Below, piece by piece: positions 38,160 through 50,000 of a stretch of 64,000 nt of DNA. A program made the position numbers and the translations under genes. The notes under the pieces are model-generated. The model ran no database searches. It saw only the letters and a program-made list of their open reading frames with translations, and was not told the origin of the DNA. Numbering within the stretch: the stretch's first letter is position 1; every line of letters begins with the position of its first letter. The stretch comes from Monosiga brevicollis MX1 (lineage: Eukaryota > Opisthokonta > Choanoflagellata > Craspedida > Salpingoecidae). Location of the stretch: contig NW_001865055.1 of NCBI RefSeq assembly GCF_000002865.3, forward strand, positions 356,418 through 420,417. Reading direction: 5' to 3'.

Positions 38160-41100
38160 ATGCCGCGGGCTTCGACTCGGTTTGCCGGGCACGAGTCGTA
38201 CGATCTGAGCGATGAGGATACGCCGCTGAACCCTGATGCATTTCGGAATGATCATCCGCATCATGAGGAGGAGACGACCAAACACCGCACGCGATCCTTT
38301 ATCATTGCCACGAGTGTTGCGGTCATTATTGCCACCGCCATTATCCTTGCGGTGACCCTTTCGGGCCAGAAGGATGGCGATCACGTCACTGATCCCGACA
38401 TCTTTGCCAGCGCCATCCAAAGTATGGCTTGCAGCCTGGCTCGTCCTTGATCCTTGATGCCTGCTCTCCCCGCTCGCGCGCGCTCAAAGAGACGGGCCTG
38501 GTTCTTGGTCATTCATCCTGACCCCGGTGCCACCTGTGCTGATTGCATGCTTGCTCCTTTTCCTTCTCTTCCGCTTCTTGTGCAGCCTCCAACTTGATGA
38601 CCCACCTCAACGCTCTGCAGGACATTGCAAACGAGTATGAGGGCCGGCGCACCGCCAGCACGGGTTTCAATGCCTCTGTGGATTATGTCATCAAAGTTCT
38701 TCGCAATTACACCGACTACGATATCGAGTACGTTTGAACTGCTCCTGCACTTGCCAGCACAGGTACCTATGCCACCCAAACCAGGCCAGAGCTCCCGCGT
38801 CAATTTCTGAATATGCTGGCGCTTCACCTTCAGAACCATCTTCTTTGAGGTGAACGACTACCTTCCCATCACCCCTGGTAGCCTCTCCGTCGAAATGGAC
38901 GGTTCGTACGAGTGCGATACCCCGGACTCTTCTTTCACATCGCTCAATTTCTCCCTTCTCCCTTCTCCCTTCTCCCTTCTCCCTTCTCCCTTCTCCCCCG
39001 ACGTCGTTCTTCGGCCATCTTTTTCGCAGTGCGCCTGTCTCATAACCTGTGGTGATGCAACAGGAGTCGCCGTGGAGCTGCAAGCCAAGTTTGGATCAGA
39101 TCTCGACAATCTGCAGCCCCACATTGATTTCGAGACAATGGGCTTTTCCGGCTCGGGAAACGTGTCTGCTCCCCTCACAGCCGTGGCACTCACCGGCACG
39201 GATGCCTGGGGATGCGACGCCGCCGACTGGGCCTCCCTGGCCGATACCGTGGCTCTTGTCCCTCGCGGCGGTTGCGCGTTCTATGCCAAGGTCCTCCACA
39301 ATCGCCTGTGCCATACCACGCATGCCACCCTCCACCACCCTCATATTTCTTGCATGGCCGCCCACATTGACAGGCAGTCCTTGCTGAGGCTGCGGGTGTA
39401 GCAGCGATCCTTTTTGGAAACAATGTCTCTGAAACCGAGGCCTTGCGTTACACCGTCGCAGGTTTGCCCACTTGAAACCACGGGCCTGGATTGAAGCAAG
39501 GTGTTTCTAACAGTACAGCAAACCGCTTACCTTGGTGCAACGTGTTTTCTTCGTTCTGGTTTGTACAATTAGGCAGCGAGCCAGGCCAATACGTCAACAT
39601 TCCCATGCTTGGTCTGAGTGGCGCAACAACGCAACTTCTTTTTGATCTCGCCAAAGCTACACAGGATGTGCGTGAATCCAACCCCTCGCTTCTCTTGAAT
39701 GTTTGACAAGAGGCTCTTGCGCTTCTCATCCGTTGTTCTACTCTTAGGCCCCAGTCTCCATGAAGGTTTTGACCTCCACCAAAATTGGGACTGCAATTTC
39801 GCAGACCGTTATCGCCACGACCAAGACTGGGCGCCCTGATCGCGCTGTGGCTATTGGGTAAGTGAAGCATTTGTGTTCAGTCAATCGAAATTGGAGTTCA
39901 TGGTCATGTGCCTCCGTAATGAACTGCCCTGTGATTGGTTGTCTTGTTCCTAGTTCTCATCTGGATTCAGTCCCGTTCGGCCCCGGTACGTGCACGGGTC
40001 CGATTTGGTTTGCTTTTGCTTGCGCACTGTCATATGTGCTGACCACCACCGCCTCGCCCTCGCTTTTCAAGGTATCAATGACAATGGATCTGGCTCGTCG
40101 TTCAATTTGGAGCTGGCCATTCAGTTTGCTGCCAAGCGTGTTGAATTTGCTAATCAAGTCCGATTCCTCTTCTTTGGCGCCGAGGAACTGGGTCTTTTGG
40201 GCTCAAAGGCATATGTCCAGCACCTGCAAGACACAAACGTTCGTTGTTGTTTCCGCAACATATCCGGCGCTCTTCACCCGTGGTTCTCATGCATTACTGC
40301 AATTCTGGGTTGTAGATTGAGTCGCTGCGCAACATCAGCTGTATGCTCAATTTTGACATGAGTAAGAACCCTGTTGCTTCGTCAAGATTTGTTTTCTCTC
40401 TTTCTTCCTCGCTTTCTTCATAACCTTACTGGGCCTTGTGCAGTTGCATCCCCGAATTTTATCCGAGGCGTCTACAACGGCAGCTCAGCTGCTCCCGAGT
40501 ATGGGCAGCGTGTTCTTGATGGATCGACTGTCATTGAGGTTTGTGCTGATACGACACTCAGCCCATGTCCTTGCGCGCACACTCATCTGGCCCCTCCTCG
40601 GACCATGGCCACGCCACAGAACCTGTTCACGGACCGCCTGGAAGCCAAAAAACTAGCCCATGAGCTCACCGATTTTGACGGCCGATCTGACTACGGTCCC
40701 TTCATTGCCAACGGCATCCCTTCTGGTGGCCTTTTCACAGGTGCCGAAGTCACCAAAACGATTGAGCAACGCAACATGTACGGAGGGGTCCCGTATGCTG
40801 CCTACGATCCCTGCTATCACCAGGTAAAGGCTCCCATATCGGCGTGGCATCGCTGGGGTCGAGTTGAAAAGTCCAGGCTGAAGTCTCTTATCTTTGGCTT
40901 ACCGTGCGCTTAGGCTTGCGACACTGTTGAGAATATCAACCAAAAGGTTCTGGCCGAAATGGCAGATGCAGGGGCCTACGTTGCCTTTCAGCTTGCCATG
41001 GCCAAGGATCTCGATGCTCTACTGTTTCCCGAAGGAAAGCCTGGTCTACCCACGACACCAGGGCCGGCAACGACATCAACATCAACATCTATCAAGACGA

Positions 41101-41411
41101 CCACGACCACAGCTGGCCCCGCAACCTCCACCACGGCCGCCCCCACGACTACGACCATGACCACGGCCGCCCCCACGACCACGACCACAACAACGACCAC
41201 GGCCACAACAACGACCACGGCTGCCCCCGCGACCACGACCACAACCACGGCAGCTCCGACGACTATGACCACAATTACCGCGGCCCCCACAACCTCCACC
41301 ACCGCTGCTCCCACTGCCTCTCCCACGGCTGCTTCCTCAACGCACAGCCCCACCGATGCTTCTTCATCCACCGCCAACTCGACAGCGGCTGCACCGTCCA
41401 CCTCTACCTGA
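38160..41411 (+). CDS. M28-family aminopeptidase, type II membrane protein with PA domain and Thr-rich C-terminal tail
   Basis: About 14 exons. A cytosolic N-terminus (MPRASTRFAGHESYDLSDED) precedes a membrane segment SFIIATSVAVIIATAIILAV (about residues 46-66), which makes it a type II membrane protein. A PA insert domain is marked by TVALVPRGGCAFYAK. Metal-binding residues of the M28 fold are visible: SHLDSVPFGPG (His, Asp), INDNGSGSSFNLELA (Asp), FFGAEELGLLGSKAY (Glu), MLNFDM (Asp) and YDPCYHQACDT (His); the pocket has GRSDYGPFIANGIPSGGLFT. This is the Streptomyces griseus aminopeptidase / yeast aminopeptidase Y pattern. The tail (about 41050-41400) is Thr/Ala/Pro-rich, mucin-like and likely O-glycosylated. 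It is probably a surface or vacuolar zinc aminopeptidase. One intron contains a (CCCTTCT)n repeat (38953-38997). Confidence 0.92.
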
Positions 41412-41853
41412 GAAGTTACGAATTGCCGACTCGCTGGCCGGATTGACGTGACGCTAGAGCTATTTTCCCATAGACATCTTCCTCATGGCATTGTGGAAGA
41501 AGCCATGAAACTGTAGAATACCCAATTTAATGTTCAATTTCCAATCCAAGCCTTATATGTTCAATACGACTATCAACAAGTACGGAAACAGCGCATCAGA
41601 TTCAGCCGGGTCATCTTTCTTGGGCCCCCTTTGTCAGCAAAGACAGAGCACGCAGGAATAGGGATATCATAATGAAGGGGCACACACACAACTGGCGCAT
41701 AGCAAGACAGCATATCTCGATCGCTTGCTTGCGGGAACAATTCAAGAGTGCAGGAAACAAAAATCGATCGTAAAACAATTCATGGGCTCGACTCCCGAGC
41801 CAGTCCGAAAGTGCAGGCGTTGTGGTACGTTGACTTCATGCCGTGGAAGAGCT
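41412..41853. other. Convergent spacer between the M28 peptidase and the kinase
   Basis: 3' flanks of two convergent genes, moderately AT-rich. No gene, repeat or RNA gene is seen. Confidence 0.5.
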
Positions 41854-44175
41854 TCAAAGCGTAACCACACGCTTGAAGAAGCTTGACGTCATGGAACGAC
41901 TGTGCCGCCGTGCAATGGACGGGGCAGAGTTACGTGGGGCGCGATGTGCATCGATCAGAGGATGAGGGGGGTGAGCGCGACTGAAGGATCCTCGTGCGCC
42001 GGGAGGACGAAACCAGGGTTGCTCTGCAGCCAAGAATCCCCAAATGTCATCCAGCGAAGGTCGCTCTGTCGGATCAGGGGCCAATATGCGCAGTAGCAGT
42101 TCGTGAAGGTCGTCGGTAATTAGAGCCAGGGCACTGCTTGGTCCGGGAAGACGTCCAGTCACACAATAGCGGTGATAGTGAAGGTCGCTGGGGCGGGCGC
42201 GGTCCCAGGGAAGATCGGCAAACAGCACCGCATACCAAACAAGTCCCAGAGCCCAAATATCTTGCTCGGCGGCACATGGGGCACGATGAAAGGACTCGGG
42301 AGACATGTACAGTTCGGTTCCGGGGATGAGACGCTCGAGATGAATGGTGCCTTGTTGGACGGAGGAACCAAAGTCATGGAGATGCAGGTTGCCTTCTTCA
42401 TCGAGGAGGCAATTCTCTGGCTTGACATCACCATGCACCAAGTCAGCTGCATGCACCTCTTGCAGGGCCAAGACCAGTTGAAGCATCCATTGTCGCGCTT
42501 GGCGTTGTGTGACCTGATGCAGGCTTTGGGGCTTGATGCGATCAAAAAGGGTGCCACCGGTCATGTGCTGAAGCACAATGAAACAATGCTTGTCCTCTTC
42601 GAAATGCAGGCGCATGACGCCTAAATATCCAGCATGGGCCAAACGTTGATAGGCACGGAGCTCATTCTGAGCAGGCTGGCCTGGAGCACTCAGTAGTACG
42701 CCCTTGATCACAACAGCATCGTCGGTGAGCGTATCGACGGCAAAGTACACCGTCGAGTTGCGTTGGGACGCCAGGGTCCCAACCACAGCAAAACGCCCGT
42801 GATACAGAGTCGTTCTTGCGTGTGCATTGCTACCAGCTGACGCCACGGTCCCAGCAGGCTCCGATGCTGTGTTGGCCGAGGCTGTGTCGCTTGAGTTTTT
42901 GCGCCTCAACTGGTCAACGACGCGAGCCGCAGAAGACAAAGTGTTGTTGAGGGGCAACGTTGACCTCGTCGAAGATGCATCACTCGGGCTTTGAGCTTGA
43001 GTTGCTGAACCATGCTCCTCGCCCGCAGCATCGTCAGGCAAACGTTCCGACAAGCTGCTGCTGGAGGAGGTTGAGCAAGATTCTGAAGCGTCGAGATCTT
43101 CAGGACCAACCACCTCAGCCATACTGCTGATGCTGGCTTGCCGCAGCTGCGCCTCAAGTTGTGACAAGCTTGCCGCAACGGCACCCTGGTAGAACTTTTC
43201 TCGAGCTTGCCGGCGGCGCGTTAAAGCCCTACTTGCATCATTGTCCGTCCGGTCTTCCTGATCAAAATCCTCGCTATCGTCTTCCATCTCCGGCTCTTCC
43301 TCTTCCGACCTGTGACTGGAAGTATCACAATCTGATTCGATATCCTCAGCCTCGTTGCTCTCGTCTTCCTGTTCCTGCGTCAGAGTGTGACTTGGCACTA
43401 AAGAATTGTTCCCGAAGTCAGCCTTCTTTGAGATTGAGCACTGGATATGGCCGCCAGGTGGTGAAATAGCAGAGGTGGTAGTATCAGCCAGGTCAGAAGA
43501 TTGCCTGTGGACGGTGTTCTTGGAAGCACCTTGGCGGGCGCTGGCTTCGACCTTGAGCTGAGCTGCATGTAAACGGCGCTCATTGCCGAGCTGAGCAGCA
43601 GCCGCCAGCTGAAGCTCCAATGAGGTTGGGTGCTCCAACTCCGACTCGATGGGACCGGCCACTTCGGCAATTTCTGCGAGGTGGTGGGGCTGGTGAAGCA
43701 AAGTGGCTCGCTGGTTCCATCCAACAGGGCGATGACGCCGTACAACGTGTGCGCTATGGCGCCGGGGTTGTTGGGGTGCCACGGGTTTGGCGGGCAGGTG
43801 GTGGTGTGAGCGTGAACGCCCTCCCTGTCGAATAAATGGGACGTCTGTTGCTACATTGGAGCCCGCAGCGACGGCGCCATTGGATGACCCGGCTGAAGCG
43901 GTGGCAATGGTCGGGGATGGGAGCTCAAGCAAAGGTGCATCAAGAGCACTAGTTGGGGGCACGGCTGTCGCATCCTCGGAAGTCCTCGGGGTTGTGCAAA
44001 AGCGGGCCAGGCTCTGATATTCAATGTAGCCATGGCAGTATTCCTGTGAACTACGCTTGAGGGCCGGTGAGAGCTTGGGTGGTTTTGCACGTTGAGCAGG
44101 TGGCTGCAGTTGTTGCTGCTGATACTGTTCTTGCTGCCCGTGCACGGGAGCGGGAACGACCCAGCGTTCTGTCAT
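41854..44175 (-). CDS. Single-exon Ser/Thr protein kinase with atypical glycine loop and catalytic loop
   Basis: A 773-residue intronless frame. Residues 1-450 are low complexity and look disordered: Gln-rich start, acidic stretch (EEEEPEMEDDSEDFDQED), Ser runs. The kinase domain (about 455-735) has the lysine strand DAVVIKGVL, hinge FIVLQHMTGGTLFDRI, catalytic loop LVHGDVKPENCLLDEEG (HGD in place of HRD), LHLHDFGSS with intact DFG, LYMSPESFH for APE, and DIWALGLVWYAVLFADLPW. The glycine loop GTLASQRNSTVYFAVD has lost the usual GxGxxG. Asp, Lys and Asn of the catalytic loop remain, so activity is plausible. HGD kinases lack the arginine that senses activation-loop phosphorylation. The C-tail is basic (ARRHSRSMTSSFFKRVVTL). 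I cannot assign a subfamily. The lack of introns is unusual here. Confidence 0.9.
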   Translation of the reverse strand: MTERWVVPAPVHGQQEQYQQQQLQPPAQRAKPPKLSPALKRSSQEYCHGYIEYQSLARFCTTPRTSEDATAVPPTSALDAPLLELPSPTIATASAGSSNGAVAAGSNVATDVPFIRQGGRSRSHHHLPAKPVAPQQPRRHSAHVVRRHRPVGWNQRATLLHQPHHLAEIAEVAGPIESELEHPTSLELQLAAAAQLGNERRLHAAQLKVEASARQGASKNTVHRQSSDLADTTTSAISPPGGHIQCSISKKADFGNNSLVPSHTLTQEQEDESNEAEDIESDCDTSSHRSEEEEPEMEDDSEDFDQEDRTDNDASRALTRRRQAREKFYQGAVAASLSQLEAQLRQASISSMAEVVGPEDLDASESCSTSSSSSLSERLPDDAAGEEHGSATQAQSPSDASSTRSTLPLNNTLSSAARVVDQLRRKNSSDTASANTASEPAGTVASAGSNAHARTTLYHGRFAVVGTLASQRNSTVYFAVDTLTDDAVVIKGVLLSAPGQPAQNELRAYQRLAHAGYLGVMRLHFEEDKHCFIVLQHMTGGTLFDRIKPQSLHQVTQRQARQWMLQLVLALQEVHAADLVHGDVKPENCLLDEEGNLHLHDFGSSVQQGTIHLERLIPGTELYMSPESFHRAPCAAEQDIWALGLVWYAVLFADLPWDRARPSDLHYHRYCVTGRLPGPSSALALITDDLHELLLRILAPDPTERPSLDDIWGFLAAEQPWFRPPGARGSFSRAHPPHPLIDAHRAPRNSAPSIARRHSRSMTSSFFKRVVTL

Positions 44176-47034
44176 GACTTTGGTCTTGCGCCACTCTTGT
44201 GGAGCTTGATTAGAGGAGAGAGAAGCAAGAGCAAAGACAGTGGAGGTGAGCTATCGCCATGTGCACGAGGCAGACGGGCCCAGAGTTGAGGTTTGGTCTT
44301 GTCTTGGAACGACAGGGATACAGAGCAAGCAGAGAGTGATATCACAAGTTTTGAGCATGCAAACGCATGCCAGTGGGCGTCGTGATCAATGGTGGAAGCA
44401 AGAGTCCAGGTTGACCGGATGGCGGAGGAATGAAGCGGAGGAAGCACAACAGTTGGAAGAAGAAGTTGTGGGCCAGCTCACCTCAGACGTGTTCCGGCAA
44501 AAAAAAAAAAAAAAAAAAGTGGGGGAAGGCTTGAGCTCTCGCCTTCCAAAAGATTGAAGGGGATTTGGAGATAAGACTAAAGGCAGACCCAATCTGTCGC
44601 TCGGCAAGCAACCGAGCTGTCGGCCTTTTGCTTCAAACGACCAGGCCCGCGCCAGGCGCGATCGTTTCGTCGATCACAATGGTCTGTTAACCCTCGTCCT
44701 TCTTTTGAAACGGTTGGGGGGGGGGGGGGGGGGGGGGAAAAAAAACTCCAAAAACCCCGCCCCCGGAAATGATTTTCTTAAAAAAAAACCAAAAAGAAAT
44801 CCCCCCCCAAAACCCAGGAGCAAAAAGGGGATCNNNNNNNNNNNNNNNNNNNNNNNNNNNNNNNNNNNNNNNNNNNNNNNNNNGTTGGGGGGGGTGGGGG
44901 GGGGGGGGAAGAGAGCTCGGAAAGCACGGCAGCAGGAAGTGATTTGCTGAAAAACAAACGAGAATGAAGTCCCGTCCAGAAACCGAGGAGCAAAGAGGTG
45001 ATCCTTCCGGGCAGGGGCCAAGCATGCCCCAATTGCACCCCGAGGCAGCGCTTGTGGGGGAAGGAGCGGCGTTGAACGGCACAGTACAAAAGGGGAGTTG
45101 CAAAAGGAAATTGAGGACCCTTTGGAAAGAGGACTGTCGGGGAGAGGTGTGCGAGTTAGATTGAGGCAATCCAAGTTGGTGTGCACTGATTCAATGCGTT
45201 TGAGGCGTGGTTTTGCAGAGCATCGGTTGAACGCAGCCGACGCGCGCTTGTCCTGAGATCAACAACCAACGCCCTGATCGGGGATCAACACGATTCGCAC
45301 GACGATCCATCTGCCCATGCCTCTGCCGTTTTTTCCAAGAAAGCTCAGAGTCAGCCAGCCACACACACACCACACACACACACACGATCGCAACGCCTAT
45401 GACCATGACCATGCGTACCATCCATCATCTACAGCGTACTATCTACATCCATTACAATCTGCATGCGTGTGAAATTCAACCCATAGCCATTGCTTAGGCC
45501 CCATACAGATGTGCAGATGACGGATATTGGTCTACCATACACACTGCATACGTATGCATACGATACCCCCTGAGATGGGTACGGACGGGTACGGTGTATT
45601 CTTGCAGTCGAAACGACTTGTTTTTGAAGAACTGTTGTACGCCAGCTATCGAGTTGCTGTCGAGTTGGGCGGGGGTTTGCGGAGCTGGTTTCCCGTTCTG
45701 TCCTGCAAATGTGAGCCAAACAACCCAACACCACTGTGTGCTTGTTCCGACATGAAGTGTCCAACACGTGGCCCACAAAGACAAAACGGCAGCGACCGCC
45801 ACACAACAGCACACATAATCGATAGCGACGTCACGACAGTGCTGCTTTTTTCCTTAGAAACAGCTGCGAGTTTGGTGCGTAGGGTGCAGACGATACACTG
45901 ACGTCAGCGCGAGTATGGCATTGGTCTGGTCAAAGCGTGGTAGCGAAATCTCCATCTCGGCGCCAAAGTGAAGCGCACCCAACTTGCTGTTGCTGCAGGT
46001 GCCTTCACATATGACTGGCAGAAGAAAATTGAATTCCTGTTGCTCCATTGTGGCAGTCTCTGTCTCTGGGTCAGTCCCTGCCCCGTGGTCTCTGCGCTTT
46101 ACCTCCATTGGCAGCTGTCTATGTACCGGATTTGGTCAATCGGTTTTGCTTCAGATGCACAGCCATCGCCAAATACAAGAATAGCGAGGAATAGCTCCGA
46201 ACATAGCAGCAATTCCAATTGTTCATTTATTTTTTTTCAAAAAAAAAAAAGAGGGGTGCACCGCGTCATTTTTGCACCAGGCCCACCCCTTCTCCCCACT
46301 GCTGCTTGCTCGCCTTGACCACATAGAAGCGTAACAAACGACACACCTTTACTTTTGTGTGAAAGAAAAATGCGCCTCGTGTGCAGAAGTCACATCTTTG
46401 GTGCTGGGGATATGTGGGGCGCGTGTCATGGTGCCAATGACGTGGAGCAAGTATGCCTCATACAACCAAGAGGAATTTTGTGGAAGGACTCAGATATGTG
46501 ACGACGGGTGCTTTCTGCTGTGGCTGCTGCCCCCCTGTCGATGCCTCTGCCTGGCAGGTTGGAAGACCCAACGAGCACGCTCACATTATCTGTTTTCTCT
46601 TCGTCTCTTCCTTTACAGCTAGTCAGGCACAGCTGCAATCTCAGAGTGATGGTTCTCGGATCAATTGAGAACTGGCGGCATGAGCGCCAGCTCGATACGC
46701 AAGAAGAAATTAATGAGGAGAAGGACTAGTTCGCACGCATCACAGCGCATCACGTTCAAGGGCCTTTTCTGACAGCGAGACAAACAACAAACACCGTTTC
46801 GCTTATCCACTACTAAATGATCACGCAACACCATCACACAGGCCCTGAATCTTCAGCACACTTCTCAGGCAATAGATCAGCTACAGCACCACACACACAC
46901 ACACACACACACACACAGCTTAACCGACCAGAGCAAACCAGACATGACGCGGTCACGCTGTCAGCTCTGCGCCACCACGAGACCACATCGCCAGAAAGAA
47001 AGCCCAACCAACGATGGGCCAAAAGCGAGCGCGC
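44176..47034. other. Long spacer between kinase and dynein genes; no gene recognised
   Basis: It contains an A run (44500-44518), a G-rich artefact and 50-N gap (about 44700-44910), (CA)n runs at 45360-45385 and 46889-46918, and an A run at 46239-46250. Several frames of 60-120 codons exist on both strands, but none shows a domain or linked exons. The right 500 bases are 3' flank of the dynein gene. Confidence 0.45.
44834..44883. other. Assembly gap (50 N), probably not a real gap
   Basis: Fifty N. The sequence to its left (about 44710-44833) reads like a low-quality, homopolymer-smeared copy of the sequence to its right (about 44884-45003): both run from a G run through GGAA(A/G)TGATTT to an AGGAGCAAA block and GATC. 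Confidence 0.85.
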
Positions 47035-50000
47035 TTAATCGTCCAGTTGGCACAGCAACGCCACGCCTCGGCGAACCCAATGATCCGAAGGCATATCTGA
47101 CGGCACTCTGATTGGCAAAACGTAGTTGGTTGAGTGGCCTGTCGTCGACAGAGTTCCACGGCGCTCGCTTGTCTTATACACTGGGCAAAGATAGCTTGGC
47201 ACATCAGGCAACTCTTCCTTCTTGCCCGGCTTGAGCCAGATGGCAGGCATCACATCAAAGAGCACCTTGGGCATGGATTCACCGAGCACATGCTTAGACT
47301 TGACCCAGCTGTAAAAATCAAACAAACCCGACCGCATACCATGAGAGTCCCTCCATACCCCATGTGTGGCCGGCGCAAGCGCGCCAAACACTGGACCAGG
47401 CACAGAAAGCAAAGTACAGAGATGCGTACCGTGCACCATCCAAAAACAGGCCGTCAATCAGCACGCCATCTGCCGGCGCGGTGCGTGGGTCCTCGTCCCG
47501 CAAAACCTCAAAACCAAAGCCCAAGATGTCGATGGGAATCTTGTACTTGCGCGCATAGTTTTGCAGCGCACCCGTCAAGAATGCCTACCCCAAGCACGGC
47601 GTGTCCATGACATCACGCTCAACACAGGGCACCAACAGACCAAAGGCACAATCGCATCGCCGAATCGTACCTGTGTGAAATAAAACCCGCTCACCCAGAA
47701 CACGTCCGGCTTGCCTTGCTCGTACCACGTCTGCAAAAATTGAAGCCGTTGCAAAAAGTCCGAGACGTAGCTGCCCAATGGCTTCAAACTCGGGTAGGAT
47801 TTGGCCATCCACATGCCGGGCACCTTGCCAATGGTCAAGCTACGCCCGACCTCCTCCAAGGCCGGCGACATGAGCACCAAACCTGCAAGAACCCATGCAC
47901 GACCGTTCATGTGTGAGCACACGCTCGTCCTTGTCCGTGCTAATCCAAGGTCAGAGAGATATCCACGCCCCGCGCTCGCTGCCACACACACACACACAAA
48001 CCTTTAATGGCTTTGCGCAAATCGCGAAGAGACGTGACAATTACTTGCAGCAAGCGATTGAAACGTTGCATCTCCTGAACAAGCACCGTGTTCATCGACT
48101 CGTCGTAGCGTGTTGGAAACTTGGCCAATGCAGCTTCCAGATCGAAGAGGCTCGGCAACTACGGTAGCCATGCAATGTAAGTCGTTCGAGAGAATAGTGA
48201 AATAGAAGAAATGAATCAGGACAGCACTGCGCCAACCGCTTACCTTGGCCAAGATGCCTTCTGCAATCTCATCCATCAACTCTTCCACCCGATGACCCTC
48301 GCCGCCGCCACCGCCGCTAGTGCCTAGGTTGATGGGATCATACAGCCAAGTCAGGTCTCAGGTGACCTGAGAACGTCCCTATCCCTACAAAAGGCAAACT
48401 TCACAACCTCAAAAAGAAACGCCAGACTTACCCATGGTCGCAAGGCACGAGTCAAAAAGCAGGCGCGTTTCTTGCAAGTCCTTGGAAATGTCAACATTGT
48501 CATGCATGCCAAAGGCTTCTGGGGGCTGCTCCACCGGCAACTCCTTGATAAACTCGACGTAGTGATCGTAGCCCTCGGGTGCTGGTACGTGATAGACTCC
48601 GCTCGGTGACAACGCATACTTGGTCTGGACACACGCGTCTCGGCAAAAAGTATTTTTGAGAATCGAGACCAAGCAGCGTCTAATTGCACAGAGCACGAAC
48701 CAGTCAACAGGTGTCAGGTAAGCTCTTCAAAACTGCAAATTGGCTGCACCATCTACCCGCCCCGCCGCCACATGCCCTGACGGGACCTCATGCGACTTCA
48801 ACAAGTCAGCAAAGCCAGCAAGAAAACCCACCGATCCCAATCGTCAGTCACACGGCCACCATAGTTGCACTGGCCCGTCAAGTATTGCAGTGCATCCAAC
48901 GGCAGGTCATCGTACTCCTCCAAGAAAATCTATGGCCGGCAGATTCGGTGCAGACTGTGAGTTGGCTGACAAAGTTGATGCGACCGAGGCAGGTTTCAAG
49001 AGATTGTGTTATAGGAAGAACAACGAGCGCAGCTCACGTTCAACTGGCGCACGCTAATGCGCAGGTCGCTCTCATTGAAGCCGTAAGGAATGTTCCAGCC
49101 CAGCGGACCAAATTTGCGTCGCTCTTGCACGTTAGCATGGAAAAAGCACAAGCCAAAAAGCAGTTTTTGGAAAGCCTCATGCTTGGCCGGATTGTCCTCG
49201 AGTTTGTTGAAAAAGCTCGGATCTGAGATGGGATCCGTCAAGTAAGACTGCAACATATTCATGCGCAGGCCTGTTGGCGGCTCATTGGTCATCTTGACAC
49301 CGTTTTGCAGGACTGAAACAGGAAACTTGTCGGACGGATACGACGTCAGCCACAACCGAAACTCTTTGTGGACCTATACATTGTATTGTTTCAGCCAAGA
49401 CCACCGAGTGGATTGTGAGAGGGTGAAACACGCTGTGACACTCAGGACAAGATGATAGCCAGACCGCTCTGTCGCCTTGACTCGCAGGGCAGAGCTAAAC
49501 AACTGAATGGCTGTGCGTACCTTGGCTGGGTCCATTTCTTCGCAGATGCGCTCAAGAGCAGGCATCCATGAGACGGCCAAGTGGCAATTTTGCAATGCCA
49601 CCCACGACCCCTCGGCCATGGCTTTGGCAATCATGCGCTCAGCAAAAGGACCTTGCCCCTGACCCAACGAGATGGCGTTGAACTTGTCCCCGCCAAAGCC
49701 CACCGTGTCTGCAAACTTCAATAGCTGCGCCATTGGGTCAGCGCCCGGGCTCAGCACGAAAATCAGGGGGGCAGTAGCCACAGAGTCGTTGTAACTTTCT
49801 TGCAAGTTGAAAGGCGGAGGTTCCGTAAAACGCTGCCCGAGCTTGGACTGTACGAACAAGCGGCACAGTGGTACCGCCTTATCGGGGCGCATCACACGCA
49901 ACAAGGTCATGCGCTGAAAGTCCGTCAGCGATCCCTGCCAGGAGTCAGGAAGCTCCTCGTTGTAGGGTGTTTTGCTATCGTAAATGTACTTCCACTTGCG

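Noticed and set aside
45854-46700. Short frames between the kinase and dynein genes
   Set aside because: None has a recognisable domain or a partner exon with matching phase.
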